A stretch of 30,163 bases of DNA, taken from contig DCQY01000080.1 in the NCBI GenBank assembly GCA_002323995.1, forward strand, positions 1-30,163, written 5' to 3'. Both the position numbers and the translations under genes were made by a program. Under the pieces are notes generated by a model that ran no database searches, had not been told where the DNA came from, and saw only the letters and a list, made by a program, of their open reading frames with translations. The DNA is from Akkermansiaceae bacterium UBA1506. GTDB taxonomy: Bacteria; Verrucomicrobiota; Verrucomicrobiia; Verrucomicrobiales; DEV007. Of this stretch, positions 7,824 through 17,504 are shown piece after piece; within the stretch, counting starts at the first letter, position 1, and every line of letters begins with the position of its first letter.

Positions 7824-10442
7824 TTACTCGGTCTTTTTGGCGGCAGCTTTTTTCTTGGCTGCTTTTTTAGCGGCAGTTTTTTTCTTTGCAGGCTCGCGAG
7901 GGGGGAACTCCCATCCCAGCATGCGGCGCCCTTTCTTGTTACAGGTCAGAGCGGCCTTGAAAGGGCGACCTTTTTTACTGATCCACTTGTCAATAACATC
8001 AGTTTTTCCTTCGGTGAAGTATTTGAGTGCCTGATCATGAGGAATCTCGTACTTACACATCTCTTTGGAAAGGCGGGCTTTGCAACCGTCTCCGGAAGCT
8101 CGACGGTCACAGATGTAGCTGTGTGGGGTCACGTAAACATCGCCGTTGTCGCAAAGTGGGCAGGCGCAAAGTTTGTTCTCTTCCTTGATGGCTTCGACTT
8201 CTTCTTCCTCCTCCGGAGTTTTCTCGAAAACGAAGCCCGCCTTGAGTCCCGCTTTCTTGTCCTCCTGCAGTTCGATGGCGGCATCGAAGGGTTGCTTAAA
8301 ACGATTCACAAAGCCGGTTAGGGGACCTACCATTTTGGTAGTCAAAAGCGTTTTTGCTTCTTCCTCAGTGAGTGGACGGCTCGCCACGACTTTTGGCAGG
8401 GTGAACTTACAATCGGGTTGATTGCACTTATAGCGACCGTCGTCCTGACTCATTGTAGGAACAGCACAGACGGGGCAGGGAGCAGGAAATTCAGGCCACT
8501 CTCTTTCGAGTGCTGTCTTCGCGTAGTCCTTTGCGGTTTTGACCACGCTGCCGGTGAGTTCCTTAATATCCCGCATGAACGTGGGGCGGTCGAGTTTGCC
8601 CTGTTCCATCTGACGAAGCTTATACTCCCATCTGCCAGTCATCTCGGGTGAGGTCAGGAGACCAATCTCCATGTTGTGGAGTTGGTCAATCAGTCGAGTA
8701 CCGCGAGTTGTCACAATGATGTCTCGGCCGTCTCGGGTGATATACTTATCGTTGATTAGACCCTCGATAGTTGAGGCACGAGTTGCCGGTGTGCCGAGGC
8801 CGCGTTCGGCCATGGCATCACGAAGTTCTTCGTCGTCGACCCGCTTGCCTGCAGTCTCCATGGCGGATAGTAAGGTGCTTTCGTTGTAGCGCGCTGGTGG
8901 TCGAGTTGCTTTCTCTTCGAGTTTAACTGAGTCGGCCTTAGCTGTCTCATTGGGTTCTACAGCGACAATCTGCTTGTCGGCGCTGGCTTTCTTGCCGCTT
9001 TCCTCTTCTTGAGCCGGTTTGTCAGGAGCGCCGACCTTCTTGCCGTAGACGCCCAGCCATCCTGCCGTAACAAGAATCTTGCCGTCGCTCTTAAAAGCAT
9101 CTCCGCCGATTCTCGAAATACGAGTTGTATTTTCGAATTCCGCCGACGGGTAGAACGCTGCGATGAAACGACGGCTCACCATATCGTAGAGTTTCTGTTC
9201 AGCTTCATCAAGACCGGAAGGGATCTGGCCAGTGGGAATAATGGCAAAGTGATCGCTGACCTTGGCTCCGTTGAAGATGCGCTTGTTGCCTCCATTGATT
9301 AGCTTGTTCTCTAGTGCATACGCAGCATGCTCAGGCATATCTCCAACGGTGAAGCTAGAGGCGCTTGAGATCTTGGTCAGCGTTTCGATACTCGTATTGA
9401 CATAATCGTCAGGCAGGTAGCGCGAATCAGTTCTCGGGTAAGTCAGGGCTTTGTGACGTTCATAAAGCGATTGGGCGAGTTGAAGGGTTCGGCGTGCTGA
9501 AAAGCCAAAGCGACCGTTCGCTTCGCGCTGTAGACTCGTCAGGTCGTAGAGTTGCGGGGCGCTCTGCTTTGAAGGTTTCTTTTTCTCCTCAATTATGGCC
9601 TGCTTGCCACTGCACCGCTCGACGATGGCGTCGGCTTGCTCACGATCCCAGATACGCTCGGCACGTGCATGGGGCTTTTCCTCTGACTTCTTAAAACCTT
9701 CATCAAACCAGCGACCAAGGTAGGTGCCGGCGGCGACTTTGAAATTGCTATGAACTTCGAAGTAGTCTGAACTCGTGAACTCATCGATTTCACGCTCACG
9801 TTCGGCGAGGAGGGCCAGTGTTGGTGTCTGCACACGACCTACCGGGGTTTTGTTGAAACCTCCGAACTTTGAGTTGAAAGCGGTCATCGCCCTCGTTGAG
9901 TTAATGCCGACGAGCCAGTCTGACTCAGAACGGCAGTATGCGGCATCGGAAAGAGGCTGCATCTCTTTGTCGGAGCGCAGGTCGGTAAAAGCTTCGCGAA
10001 TCGCGCCATCGGTCATTGATTGCATCCAGAGACGACGAACTGCCTTCTCGACGCCGCAGAACTGCACGATATAACGAAAGATCAGTTCACCCTCGCGTCC
10101 GGCGTCACAAGCGTTAACAAGCTCGGTGACTTCTTTGCGCTTCATGAGGCGTTTGAGCAGGTTGAGACGAGTTTTGGCGCCCTTCTGCTCACTGGGTTCG
10201 AGAACAAAATCGGTCGGTATAACAGGGAGGGCATCAAACTTCCAAGGAAGAGATTTACCTTCAGCGGTCATGGGTTTGGCCGTCTGGACCAGGTGGCCAA
10301 CCGCGGATGAGATGATGTATCGGTCGTTCTCGAAATAGTCGTCCTTCTTGTCGAATCTGCCGATATTAGGATCCTTTCCCAGAACGCGAGCAAGGTCATT
10401 GGCAACGCTGGGTTTTTCGGCGATAATAAGTGATTTCGACAT
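7824..10442 (-). CDS. topB: DNA topoisomerase III, type IA, with zinc-binding repeats and a Lys/Ala tail
   Basis: This is an 872-residue type IA topoisomerase, which relaxes or decatenates DNA through a 5'-phosphotyrosine. The Toprim domain starts at once (LIIAEKPSVANDLARVLG, with Glu9) and has the acidic motif CDAGREGELIFR (112-123). The central part has VGRVQTPTLALL (201-212), and the active Tyr335 lies in ALTYPRTDSRYLP. The IIAEKPS opening and ACDAGREGE favour topoisomerase III (TopB) over TopA. An acidic/Lys insert occurs near 475-510. At the C-terminus two Cys clusters (CPVC...CNQPDC and CPLC...CDRRASGDGC) suggest zinc ribbons. A further conserved repeat (KKGRPFKAALTCNKKGRRMLGWEFP) precedes a histone-H1-like tail of Lys and Ala. 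It is 61 bases downstream of dprA on the same strand, probably co-transcribed. Confidence 0.93.
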   Translation of the reverse strand: MSKSLIIAEKPSVANDLARVLGKDPNIGRFDKKDDYFENDRYIISSAVGHLVQTAKPMTAEGKSLPWKFDALPVIPTDFVLEPSEQKGAKTRLNLLKRLMKRKEVTELVNACDAGREGELIFRYIVQFCGVEKAVRRLWMQSMTDGAIREAFTDLRSDKEMQPLSDAAYCRSESDWLVGINSTRAMTAFNSKFGGFNKTPVGRVQTPTLALLAEREREIDEFTSSDYFEVHSNFKVAAGTYLGRWFDEGFKKSEEKPHARAERIWDREQADAIVERCSGKQAIIEEKKKPSKQSAPQLYDLTSLQREANGRFGFSARRTLQLAQSLYERHKALTYPRTDSRYLPDDYVNTSIETLTKISSASSFTVGDMPEHAAYALENKLINGGNKRIFNGAKVSDHFAIIPTGQIPSGLDEAEQKLYDMVSRRFIAAFYPSAEFENTTRISRIGGDAFKSDGKILVTAGWLGVYGKKVGAPDKPAQEEESGKKASADKQIVAVEPNETAKADSVKLEEKATRPPARYNESTLLSAMETAGKRVDDEELRDAMAERGLGTPATRASTIEGLINDKYITRDGRDIIVTTRGTRLIDQLHNMEIGLLTSPEMTGRWEYKLRQMEQGKLDRPTFMRDIKELTGSVVKTAKDYAKTALEREWPEFPAPCPVCAVPTMSQDDGRYKCNQPDCKFTLPKVVASRPLTEEEAKTLLTTKMVGPLTGFVNRFKQPFDAAIELQEDKKAGLKAGFVFEKTPEEEEEVEAIKEENKLCACPLCDNGDVYVTPHSYICDRRASGDGCKARLSKEMCKYEIPHDQALKYFTEGKTDVIDKWISKKGRPFKAALTCNKKGRRMLGWEFPPREPAKKKTAAKKAAKKKAAAKKTE

Positions 10443-10503
10443 GGTGCTTGGAGGGTAAGGAGGTGATTCCCCGGAAACGCAGTGGCCCGTTTTCAGTCAT
10501 CCG

Positions 10504-11622
10504 TCAAATCAGTTTCGTGAAGTATTTTCCTGGAAGCTGTTTTATGAGGTGCTTCATTTCGAGTTGCAAGAGGCTGGCGCTGACAGTGCTTGCGGGGGCA
10601 TGAATAGCCTCCGAAAGGGTGTCGATGGTCTGTTCGCCTTTTTCAAGTTCATCGAGGATTTTAGACTGCTGATCGTCAAGTGAATCGAGAATTGAAGAAT
10701 GGTTGGCTCTCGGATGTTTGGGGGAAGCGAATTCAAGATTGAGAGAATTTAGCCCAGTGCTTAGATCGTTGATGACGTCTTGTCCTGAGGACACAAGCGT
10801 GGCCCCATCTCGGATGAGACGATTGCACCCTTCCGATGTTGGCCGATCGATTGGCCCTGGGACGGCAAAAACGGTGCGACCTTGCTCCATCGCCTGACTT
10901 GCGGTGATGAGGGAACCGCTGCGTGCCGGAGCTTCGACCACGAGGAGTCCTTCAGACATACCGGAAACAATTCGATTTCTTAGGGGGAACGACTGCTTAT
11001 CCGGAACATAGAGCACGGGAAATTCAGAGATAACAGCTCCATTCTCAGCGATGCGGTCGGCTAAGACATCGTTTTCTGGTGGGTAAATGTTCCCGATCCC
11101 TGATCCAAGCACCGCAATAGTGCGCCCTTCGGCAGCGAGAGCGGCTTCATGAGCGGCGGTATCAATCCCGCGCGCCAAACCGCTGATGATCGTAAAGCCG
11201 GCTCTCGCAAGCTGAAAGCTAAGCTTTCGAGCCTGCTCCCGCCCATAATGAGTCATCCGCCTAGAGCCGACGATCCCGATGGCAGCAGCATCATTAGGTT
11301 CCAAATTGCCCCTCAGGTATAAAAGAAAAGGGGGATCGTGAATCTCCCTTAGAGCGGTGGGATATTCGTCGTCCTCAAGGGTAATAAGGGAAATCTCATG
11401 CTCGGCGATGCGGCGCTTTTCCTCAGCTAAATCAACGAGGGTTTCCCAGCTTCGAATTGATCGGGCGATTTCGGCACCGATTCCAGCGACCTGCTGAAGA
11501 TTTTTTTCGCTTGTTTCGAGTATTTCCGCGGGTTCTTTGAATACCTTTAAAAGTTGCCGCACCCTAATCGGACCGATGCCGGGCAACAGGTTGAGCGCTA
11601 AAAATGCCTCTTTGGAAGTCAT
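10504..11622 (-). CDS. dprA: DNA-processing protein DprA
   Basis: DprA (DUF4402/Smf) protects incoming single-stranded DNA and loads RecA during natural transformation. I start at the ATG at 11620-11622, giving 372 residues. An earlier TTG at 11656-11658 is possible, and a GGAGGTG sequence at 11644-11650 lies between the two but about 22 bases before the ATG, too far to serve it. An N-terminal HhH-like part (LLPGIGPIRVRQLL, VAGIGAE) precedes the Rossmann-like core: IGIVGSRRMTHYGRE, SGLARGIDTAAHEAAL, AVLGSGIGNIYPPEN, SGLLVVEA/RSGSLITA and FAVPGPIDRP. A winged-helix domain (DJD/DML1-like) closes the protein. The topoisomerase gene follows. No com genes are in the window, so competence is not shown by context. 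Confidence 0.95.
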   Translation of the reverse strand: MTSKEAFLALNLLPGIGPIRVRQLLKVFKEPAEILETSEKNLQQVAGIGAEIARSIRSWETLVDLAEEKRRIAEHEISLITLEDDEYPTALREIHDPPFLLYLRGNLEPNDAAAIGIVGSRRMTHYGREQARKLSFQLARAGFTIISGLARGIDTAAHEAALAAEGRTIAVLGSGIGNIYPPENDVLADRIAENGAVISEFPVLYVPDKQSFPLRNRIVSGMSEGLLVVEAPARSGSLITASQAMEQGRTVFAVPGPIDRPTSEGCNRLIRDGATLVSSGQDVINDLSTGLNSLNLEFASPKHPRANHSSILDSLDDQQSKILDELEKGEQTIDTLSEAIHAPASTVSASLLQLEMKHLIKQLPGKYFTKLI

Positions 11623-11801
11623 CAAAGGTCGAATAAACGATTTCACCTCCAATAGCAAGTGTTTAAATGAACAGCTATAGAATCGGGGGGTTCAGGTCGG
11701 CGACTTTCAGTAGGGTTGCGAAAATCGATTAGCAGTTTCGGGCTTTCCCGTCTAAGATCGCGCGGGCGCAACTATGAAGTTGTCTACTTGATCGTTCCCG
11801 G

Positions 11802-11816
11802 AGTTAGACGCTAACT
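11802..11816 (+). promoter_or_regulatory. Small hairpin directly upstream of lpxB
   Basis: AGTTAG (11802-11807) and CTAACT (11811-11816) form a perfect six-base stem with loop ACG, ending 11 bases before the lpxB ATG. The lpxB leader has no Shine-Dalgarno sequence, so the stem would sit where one would lie. It may influence translation or be a protein site; a chance repeat cannot be excluded. Confidence 0.25.
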
Positions 11817-11827
11817 GTCGTTTTACC

Positions 11828-12949
11828 ATGAATTCACTATTCCTCGTATCCGGCGAAATCAGTGGTGACACCCACGGATCGGCGCTGCTGCGCGCGCTCG
11901 CGGTATCGGGTGAATGGCAGTTCGCTGGCCTCGGAGGCCCACGGATGCAGGAAGTTTCTGGGGAGATTGAGAATTGGCTGGATGAGGCGGCGGTGTTGGG
12001 ACTTTGGGAAGTCCTCAAGAAATACGGCTACTTCAAAAATAAGTTGAATGAGACCGTCAGCGGAATACTTCGGCGGAAGCCCGACGGAGTCGTCCTGATT
12101 GATTACCCGGGCTTTAACTTGAGACTGGCGAAACGACTGCGAAAGGAAGGTTATCGGGGTAAGTTGATCTATTACATCAGCCCTCAGGTGTGGGCTTGGA
12201 AAAAGGGGCGCATTAAGTCGATGTCAGAGTGGCTTGATATAATGATCTGTATCTTTCCCTTTGAGAAAAAACTCTACGAGGGCTCGGGACTTGTCACGCA
12301 GTTTTCAGGGCATCCGCTGGTGGATGAAATGGGAAAACTCAAGAACGATAGCCTTGTGCGCGATTCTAAACTTGTCGCCCTATTGCCGGGTTCTCGGGAG
12401 CGCGAGATTGAAAAGCTCTTCCCGCCAATGCTTGGTGCCGCTGCCTCGTTGCTGAAGCAATTCTCTGATTTGAGTTTTGCCACATCTGGAGCCACGCCAG
12501 CTCTGGCTAAGCGTCTTAAGGGAATGGTTAGAGAGGCGGGTTTGTCAGGATTAGTTGAAGTGGGTGAATCCAACAGTCACGATATCATGCAAACAGCTGG
12601 AGTTGGTGTGGTGGCTTCGGGGACTGCAACGCTTGAGGCGGCCTGCCTTGGCTTGCCTTATTGCCTTACCTACAAGGTGGCATGGCTAACGGCAGTGGCG
12701 GCTCGACGCCTCATGCAGGTTAATTATCTCGGAATCGTCAATATCATGGCAGATCGTGAGGTCGTCACCGAATTGCTCCAGGATCGAGCATCGGCCGAAG
12801 GGATCGCCGAAGCGCTCGCTGATTTACTCTCCAGCAAGGACAAGCGGAGCCAATTGCAGAGTGATCTCGCCGAAGTGGTAACAACGCTCGGTGGAGGCGG
12901 CGCTCACGAGAACGCCGCCCGTTTCATCAGTCATCTCTGGGAAAATTGA
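11828..12949 (+). CDS. lpxB: Lipid-A-disaccharide synthase
   Basis: LpxB joins UDP-2,3-diacylglucosamine to lipid X to make the lipid A disaccharide on the inner face of the inner membrane. The 373-residue protein opens with FLVSGEISGDTHGSALLRAL, the GEASGD-type motif of the family (here with Ile and Thr substitutions), then GLGGPRMQ. The middle has VLIDYPGFNLRLAKRLR, YYISPQVWAWKKGRI and FPFEKKLYEGSG, and the C-terminal half has LLPGSREREIEKLFPPML and ASGTATLEAACLGLPYCLTYK. All are conserved LpxB blocks (GT19). It shows that the cell builds lipid A and hence an outer membrane. Its TGA overlaps the ATG of the following peptidase gene by one base, so the two are coupled. Confidence 0.95.
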   Translation: MNSLFLVSGEISGDTHGSALLRALAVSGEWQFAGLGGPRMQEVSGEIENWLDEAAVLGLWEVLKKYGYFKNKLNETVSGILRRKPDGVVLIDYPGFNLRLAKRLRKEGYRGKLIYYISPQVWAWKKGRIKSMSEWLDIMICIFPFEKKLYEGSGLVTQFSGHPLVDEMGKLKNDSLVRDSKLVALLPGSREREIEKLFPPMLGAAASLLKQFSDLSFATSGATPALAKRLKGMVREAGLSGLVEVGESNSHDIMQTAGVGVVASGTATLEAACLGLPYCLTYKVAWLTAVAARRLMQVNYLGIVNIMADREVVTELLQDRASAEGIAEALADLLSSKDKRSQLQSDLAEVVTTLGGGGAHENAARFISHLWEN

Positions 12950-14004
12950 TGACTGCCCGAAAGCTAATTCCTTTCTTGCTTGTGGCTTTGCCCACTGGAT
13001 TGCTAACCATTGGTGTCACGTCGATGGTGAACTCTCACCTTCAAAAAGCTAAGGGACCACAAGATCCCAACGAGCAGGTCCGCCTCGAGGCGGCCAGCCT
13101 CAATCAGGAGTCGGTCAGTCGCGAAACCCTCGAACGACATCTCAAGATCCTATGCGAAACAATTGGCGAACGTCATGTCGGTAAGATGGGAAAGTTAGAG
13201 CAGGCGGCTTTCTGGATTGAATCGAGCCTCGGCCCGACCAATCTTGGCTATGTCGTGAAGCGGGAGGAGTATGAGCTTCAGTCAAGCTTCGCAGAAAATG
13301 GGAAGCCCCACCGAGTTCGGAATTTAGTCGCGGAACTACCTGGGATGGCCTTAAGAGATGAGATCGTCATTGTGGGGGCTCACTATGATACAGTTCCGGG
13401 GTCTCCGGGCGCTAATGACAATGGCAGCGGAGTGGCGGCCCTGATGTCAATCGCTCAAGCTTTGGCAGGAGAACAACAGCAGCGCACGATTCGTTTTGTC
13501 GCCTTCGTGAATGAGGAGCCACCCTATTTTCAAACGGAAGAAATGGGAAGTCGAGTTCATGCGCGCGGGTGCGCAGAGCGGGAAGAAAAAATCGTGGCAA
13601 TGATCGCCTTCGATGGTCTCGGGTATTTCACGGACGAACCGAACAGTCAAGACATGCCTCCGGGGCTGGAAGTGGAATTTCCGAAGCAAGGAAACTTTCT
13701 CACCTTTGTCGCGAACGAGCATTCGCGGTTTCTTGGTGATCAGGCTAAGAGAGTCTTTGAAGGCGTCTCTGGTATTCCTGCAGTCGGTGGTGTTTTTCCG
13801 GAATCGATTCCGGGAGTGGGGTGGTCCGATCACTGGTCCTTCTGGCAGGAGGGATTTCCTGCAGTGATGGCGACGGATAAGATTGAGTTCCGATCTGAGC
13901 AATACCACAAACCAGCGGATACGGTCGACCGGCTGGATACGGAGCAACTCGAATTTGTCGTAAAGGGACTTGAGGAAGTAATCCGAGCGTGGGCTAATCC
14001 CTGA
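12949..14004 (+). CDS. M28-family zinc aminopeptidase, membrane-anchored or exported
   Basis: The 351-residue protein starts with a hydrophobic segment (about 5-27) after MTARK, acting as a signal anchor or signal peptide. The peptidase domain has the M28 metal ligands in order: His145 and Asp147 in GAHYDTVPGSPGANDNGSG (with bridging Asp157), the Glu pair of VNEEPPYF (189-190, catalytic and metal ligand), Asp in IAFDGLGY (about 222), and His in EQYHKPADTVDRL near the C-terminus. The site is therefore complete. M28 members remove N-terminal residues from peptides or deacylate; the substrate is unknown here. The start overlaps the lpxB stop by one base (TGATG), which indicates co-translation, although a functional link to lipid A is not evident. 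Confidence 0.88.
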   Translation: MTARKLIPFLLVALPTGLLTIGVTSMVNSHLQKAKGPQDPNEQVRLEAASLNQESVSRETLERHLKILCETIGERHVGKMGKLEQAAFWIESSLGPTNLGYVVKREEYELQSSFAENGKPHRVRNLVAELPGMALRDEIVIVGAHYDTVPGSPGANDNGSGVAALMSIAQALAGEQQQRTIRFVAFVNEEPPYFQTEEMGSRVHARGCAEREEKIVAMIAFDGLGYFTDEPNSQDMPPGLEVEFPKQGNFLTFVANEHSRFLGDQAKRVFEGVSGIPAVGGVFPESIPGVGWSDHWSFWQEGFPAVMATDKIEFRSEQYHKPADTVDRLDTEQLEFVVKGLEEVIRAWANP

Positions 14005-14017
14005 TCTCCAAACGGCG

Positions 14018-14392
14018 CTACTCGCTCGAGAGTGCCATGCCGGCTTCTTCGTTGAGGAACTCGGCAATGCCGTTGTCCTTGTTGCAAAGAACCACCTTTG
14101 GTTCGACTGGTTTTTCGGCCAGCTCAAAGCCCATTATGATGACTTTCTCGCCAGCATTGATTAGGTGGGCTGCTGCGCCATTGATGCCTATGATGCCGGA
14201 GTTGGGGGCGCCCTCGATCACATAAGTTTCGAGTCGGGTTCCGGTGCTGGCGCTGACAACGAGCACTTTTTCCCCAACCCAAAGACCGACCGCATCTAGC
14301 AGGTTCTTGTCGATGGTGATGCTGCCGACATAGTCCACGTTTGCTTCCGTGACGGTAGCGAGATGGATCTTGGAACGTAGGAGGCTGCGCAT
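14018..14392 (-). CDS. panD: Aspartate 1-decarboxylase (pyruvoyl enzyme)
   Basis: PanD makes beta-alanine from aspartate for pantothenate. I start at the ATG at 14390-14392, giving 124 residues in the usual range; the open frame continues upstream to 14446, but that extension is not conserved in type. The N-terminus LLRSKIHLATVTEANVDYVG is typical, and the self-processing site is Gly24-Ser25 in YVGSITID, where Ser25 becomes the pyruvoyl group. The later blocks TYVIEGAPNSGIIGINGAAAH and KVIIMGF are also conserved. It converges on the M28 gene with 13 bases between stops. It is one of two CoA-route genes in the window, with coaD. Confidence 0.95.
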   Translation of the reverse strand: MRSLLRSKIHLATVTEANVDYVGSITIDKNLLDAVGLWVGEKVLVVSASTGTRLETYVIEGAPNSGIIGINGAAAHLINAGEKVIIMGFELAEKPVEPKVVLCNKDNGIAEFLNEEAGMALSSE

Positions 14393-14489
14393 GGGTAAAA
14401 ACGTGGCGGAAGATTTCCTAGAAATGTCCGAAATGCAAGGGATCACTGCGTCGTGGGATTAACTCTTTCATTTGAGTGACAAAGAACCT

Positions 14490-15971
<1,482 letters not shown>

Positions 15972-16058
15972 GGAGGAATGGTAGGGAGAATGAAGGCAGG
16001 AGGGAAGGGAAAATAGTCGGCAGCCTCTCTCTCGATTGGGGTGCCTGAAAGAGCGAAT

Positions 16059-16093
16059 TCAACAGGGCTGAGTGGCTGATTTGAACCTGTTGA
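16059..16093. promoter_or_regulatory. Spaced inverted repeat between glpK and the DUF3592 gene
   Basis: TCAACAGG (16059-16066) and CCTGTTGA (16086-16093) are perfect 8-base complements separated by 19 bases. The repeat lies in the divergent region that must hold the glpK promoter. Spacing of about 27 bases between arm centres would put both arms on one DNA face within roughly two and a half turns. It may be an operator or a weak stem; there is no T-run after either arm. Confidence 0.3.
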
Positions 16094-16251
16094 GTGTGGG
16101 AATGTGAGGTGCTCAAGCGAATAAGTTTAACAGAGAGGACGGGAAGCTCGATAAAATTGGCTGAGATGCTATCAGGCGATGCAGCAAAATTGCTTTGCAA
16201 ATTGCTGACTATTGTTGTCGGCTTTTAATCCTACGTTTACGACTACTCCTA

Positions 16252-16800
16252 GTGATCACAACCGACCCTACTCGAATCGCCGGCCTCCTCTTCGGGTGGG
16301 GTGTGGGTGGACTCGCCACACTCATCGGCCTAGCCGGTGTTACGATGACGGCTTGGAATATTAGGCAGGACCGTGAGAGCGAATCCTGGCCACAGGTCAC
16401 AGGGGAGATCACCATTTCAAGGATAGGTTCGAGCACCACCCGCAGCTCACCTGGCGGGGCGAATAAATCGAGCGCCAGCGACACGGACTACTCGGTGGAG
16501 ATTCGCTACAATTACGAGGTCGAAGGGCAGGCTTATAAAGGACATCGGTTGCGCTTCGGATCTAATGACCACGACCGGCGCTCTGATGCCCAGAAGGAGC
16601 AGCGGCAGTTCCCAGAGGGAGAGAAGGTGTCGGTCTACTACCACCCCGAAAAACCGGGGCGCTCCGTCCTAGTCCGCGGCACACAGGGCAATTGGGGGCA
16701 GCTTATTGGTCTTTCCATCTGCCTGCTCTGCGGACTGGTCATCCTTTCCCTTACCATTCGGTCAACGATGAGGAAGCCAGATATAATTACCCAGCGGTAA
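16252..16800 (+). CDS. DUF3592-type membrane protein
   Basis: I start at the GTG at 16252, giving 182 residues; a TTG at 16195 is possible but adds a stretch without conserved character. Two membrane segments frame a soluble domain: RIAGLLFGWGVGGLATLIGLAGV near the N-terminus and IGLSICLLCGLVILSLTI near the C-terminus. The loop reads WPQVTGEI, YSVEIRYNYEVEGQAYKGHRLRFG and FPEGEKVSVYYHPEKPGRSVL. This is the DUF3592 pattern, in which a beta-rich domain ends in 'G..V.VyYdP..P..s.L'. Function is unknown for the family. It is divergent from glpK. Confidence 0.7.
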   Translation: MITTDPTRIAGLLFGWGVGGLATLIGLAGVTMTAWNIRQDRESESWPQVTGEITISRIGSSTTRSSPGGANKSSASDTDYSVEIRYNYEVEGQAYKGHRLRFGSNDHDRRSDAQKEQRQFPEGEKVSVYYHPEKPGRSVLVRGTQGNWGQLIGLSICLLCGLVILSLTIRSTMRKPDIITQR

Positions 16801-17032
16801 CAAAGACTGCCGACTGACCTGGTAAGGCGTCGCAGATCAACGCCAAGCCCGTTCCGATTCGTAAGCTCATTGAACAATTTCTTCGTCGTTTTTTTTGACT
16901 TAGCAGTCACGGTGATCGGGCCTCTTGAAAGACGTGAAGTTTTTAAGCGATTTACTGCATCTTTTGCCTTGTTTTGCGAGTAACCAATAATTGGACGCAG
17001 CTGGCGTTTTCTGTTAACCAAATCAACTCATC

Positions 17033-17488
17033 ATGGCAAAACCTTCCGTCGAACTTATTTCAGCCCTACGAGAAACTGCAAACCGAGTTGAGTCTGGAGC
17101 CCGATATGAGTGGGGGCACATGGCGCATTGCAACTGTGGGCATCTCATTCAGACGGTGACACAGCAGACCGGCATTGAAGTCGCGCGGAAAGTTAACGAT
17201 CATCTCCTCGAATGGACCGAGCACGCCCAGGCCCGATGCAGTCATACCGGTCATCCACTCGAAGAGATGTTCGAGGCGCTCGAAAAAGTTGGCTTCACAA
17301 GAGAGGACGTAATCCATCTCGAAAATCTCTCGGATCGCCAAGTTCTTTGCTACCTCGGAGAACGAGTCCATCTGAATCGGAACCAGCGTGATGATATGGT
17401 CCGCTACTTGCGGGCCATGGCTGAACTGCTTGAAAAGGATCTGCTCCGGATGACTGCATCCGTTTTGTTGGGTCATGCCAAGCCCTGA
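17033..17488 (+). CDS. Unrecognised 151-residue soluble protein with Cys/His motif
   Basis: I do not recognise this family. The protein has no signal or membrane segment and looks mostly helical. The N-terminal third contains HMAHCNCGHLIQTVTQQTG (about 29-48), a His/Cys cluster with HCNCGH that could hold a metal or be redox active, and a further Cys at RCSHTGH near 69. The C-terminal half (EEMFEALEKVGFTREDVIHLENLSDRQVL onwards) is charged and helical and ends with ELLEKDLL. It is coding-like: it starts at ATG after a pyrimidine/A-rich leader (AACTCATC) and fills its region without competing frames. It converges with gtrA, 16 bases between stops. A palindromic CCAATAATTGG lies at 16984-16994 in its upstream region. 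Confidence 0.7.
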   Translation: MAKPSVELISALRETANRVESGARYEWGHMAHCNCGHLIQTVTQQTGIEVARKVNDHLLEWTEHAQARCSHTGHPLEEMFEALEKVGFTREDVIHLENLSDRQVLCYLGERVHLNRNQRDDMVRYLRAMAELLEKDLLRMTASVLLGHAKP

Positions 17489-17504
17489 TTACCCTGAGTT
17501 GTCC

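Noticed and set aside
8037..8421. Overlapping plus-strand frames of about 90 codons opposite the topoisomerase C-terminus
   Set aside because: Low-complexity Phe/Ser-rich shadows of the Lys/Ala/Glu-rich tail.
13447..14127. 226-codon open frame on the minus strand antisense to the M28 gene
   Set aside because: It opposes a complete M28 gene with intact metal ligands, runs on into panD, and its translation is rich in Arg/Ser with no recognisable motif.
16638..17021. 127-codon open frame on the minus strand spanning the end of the DUF3592 gene and the following gap
   Set aside because: It overlaps conserved DUF3592 sequence, the product is Lys/Arg-rich without motifs, and the gap itself looks non-coding.
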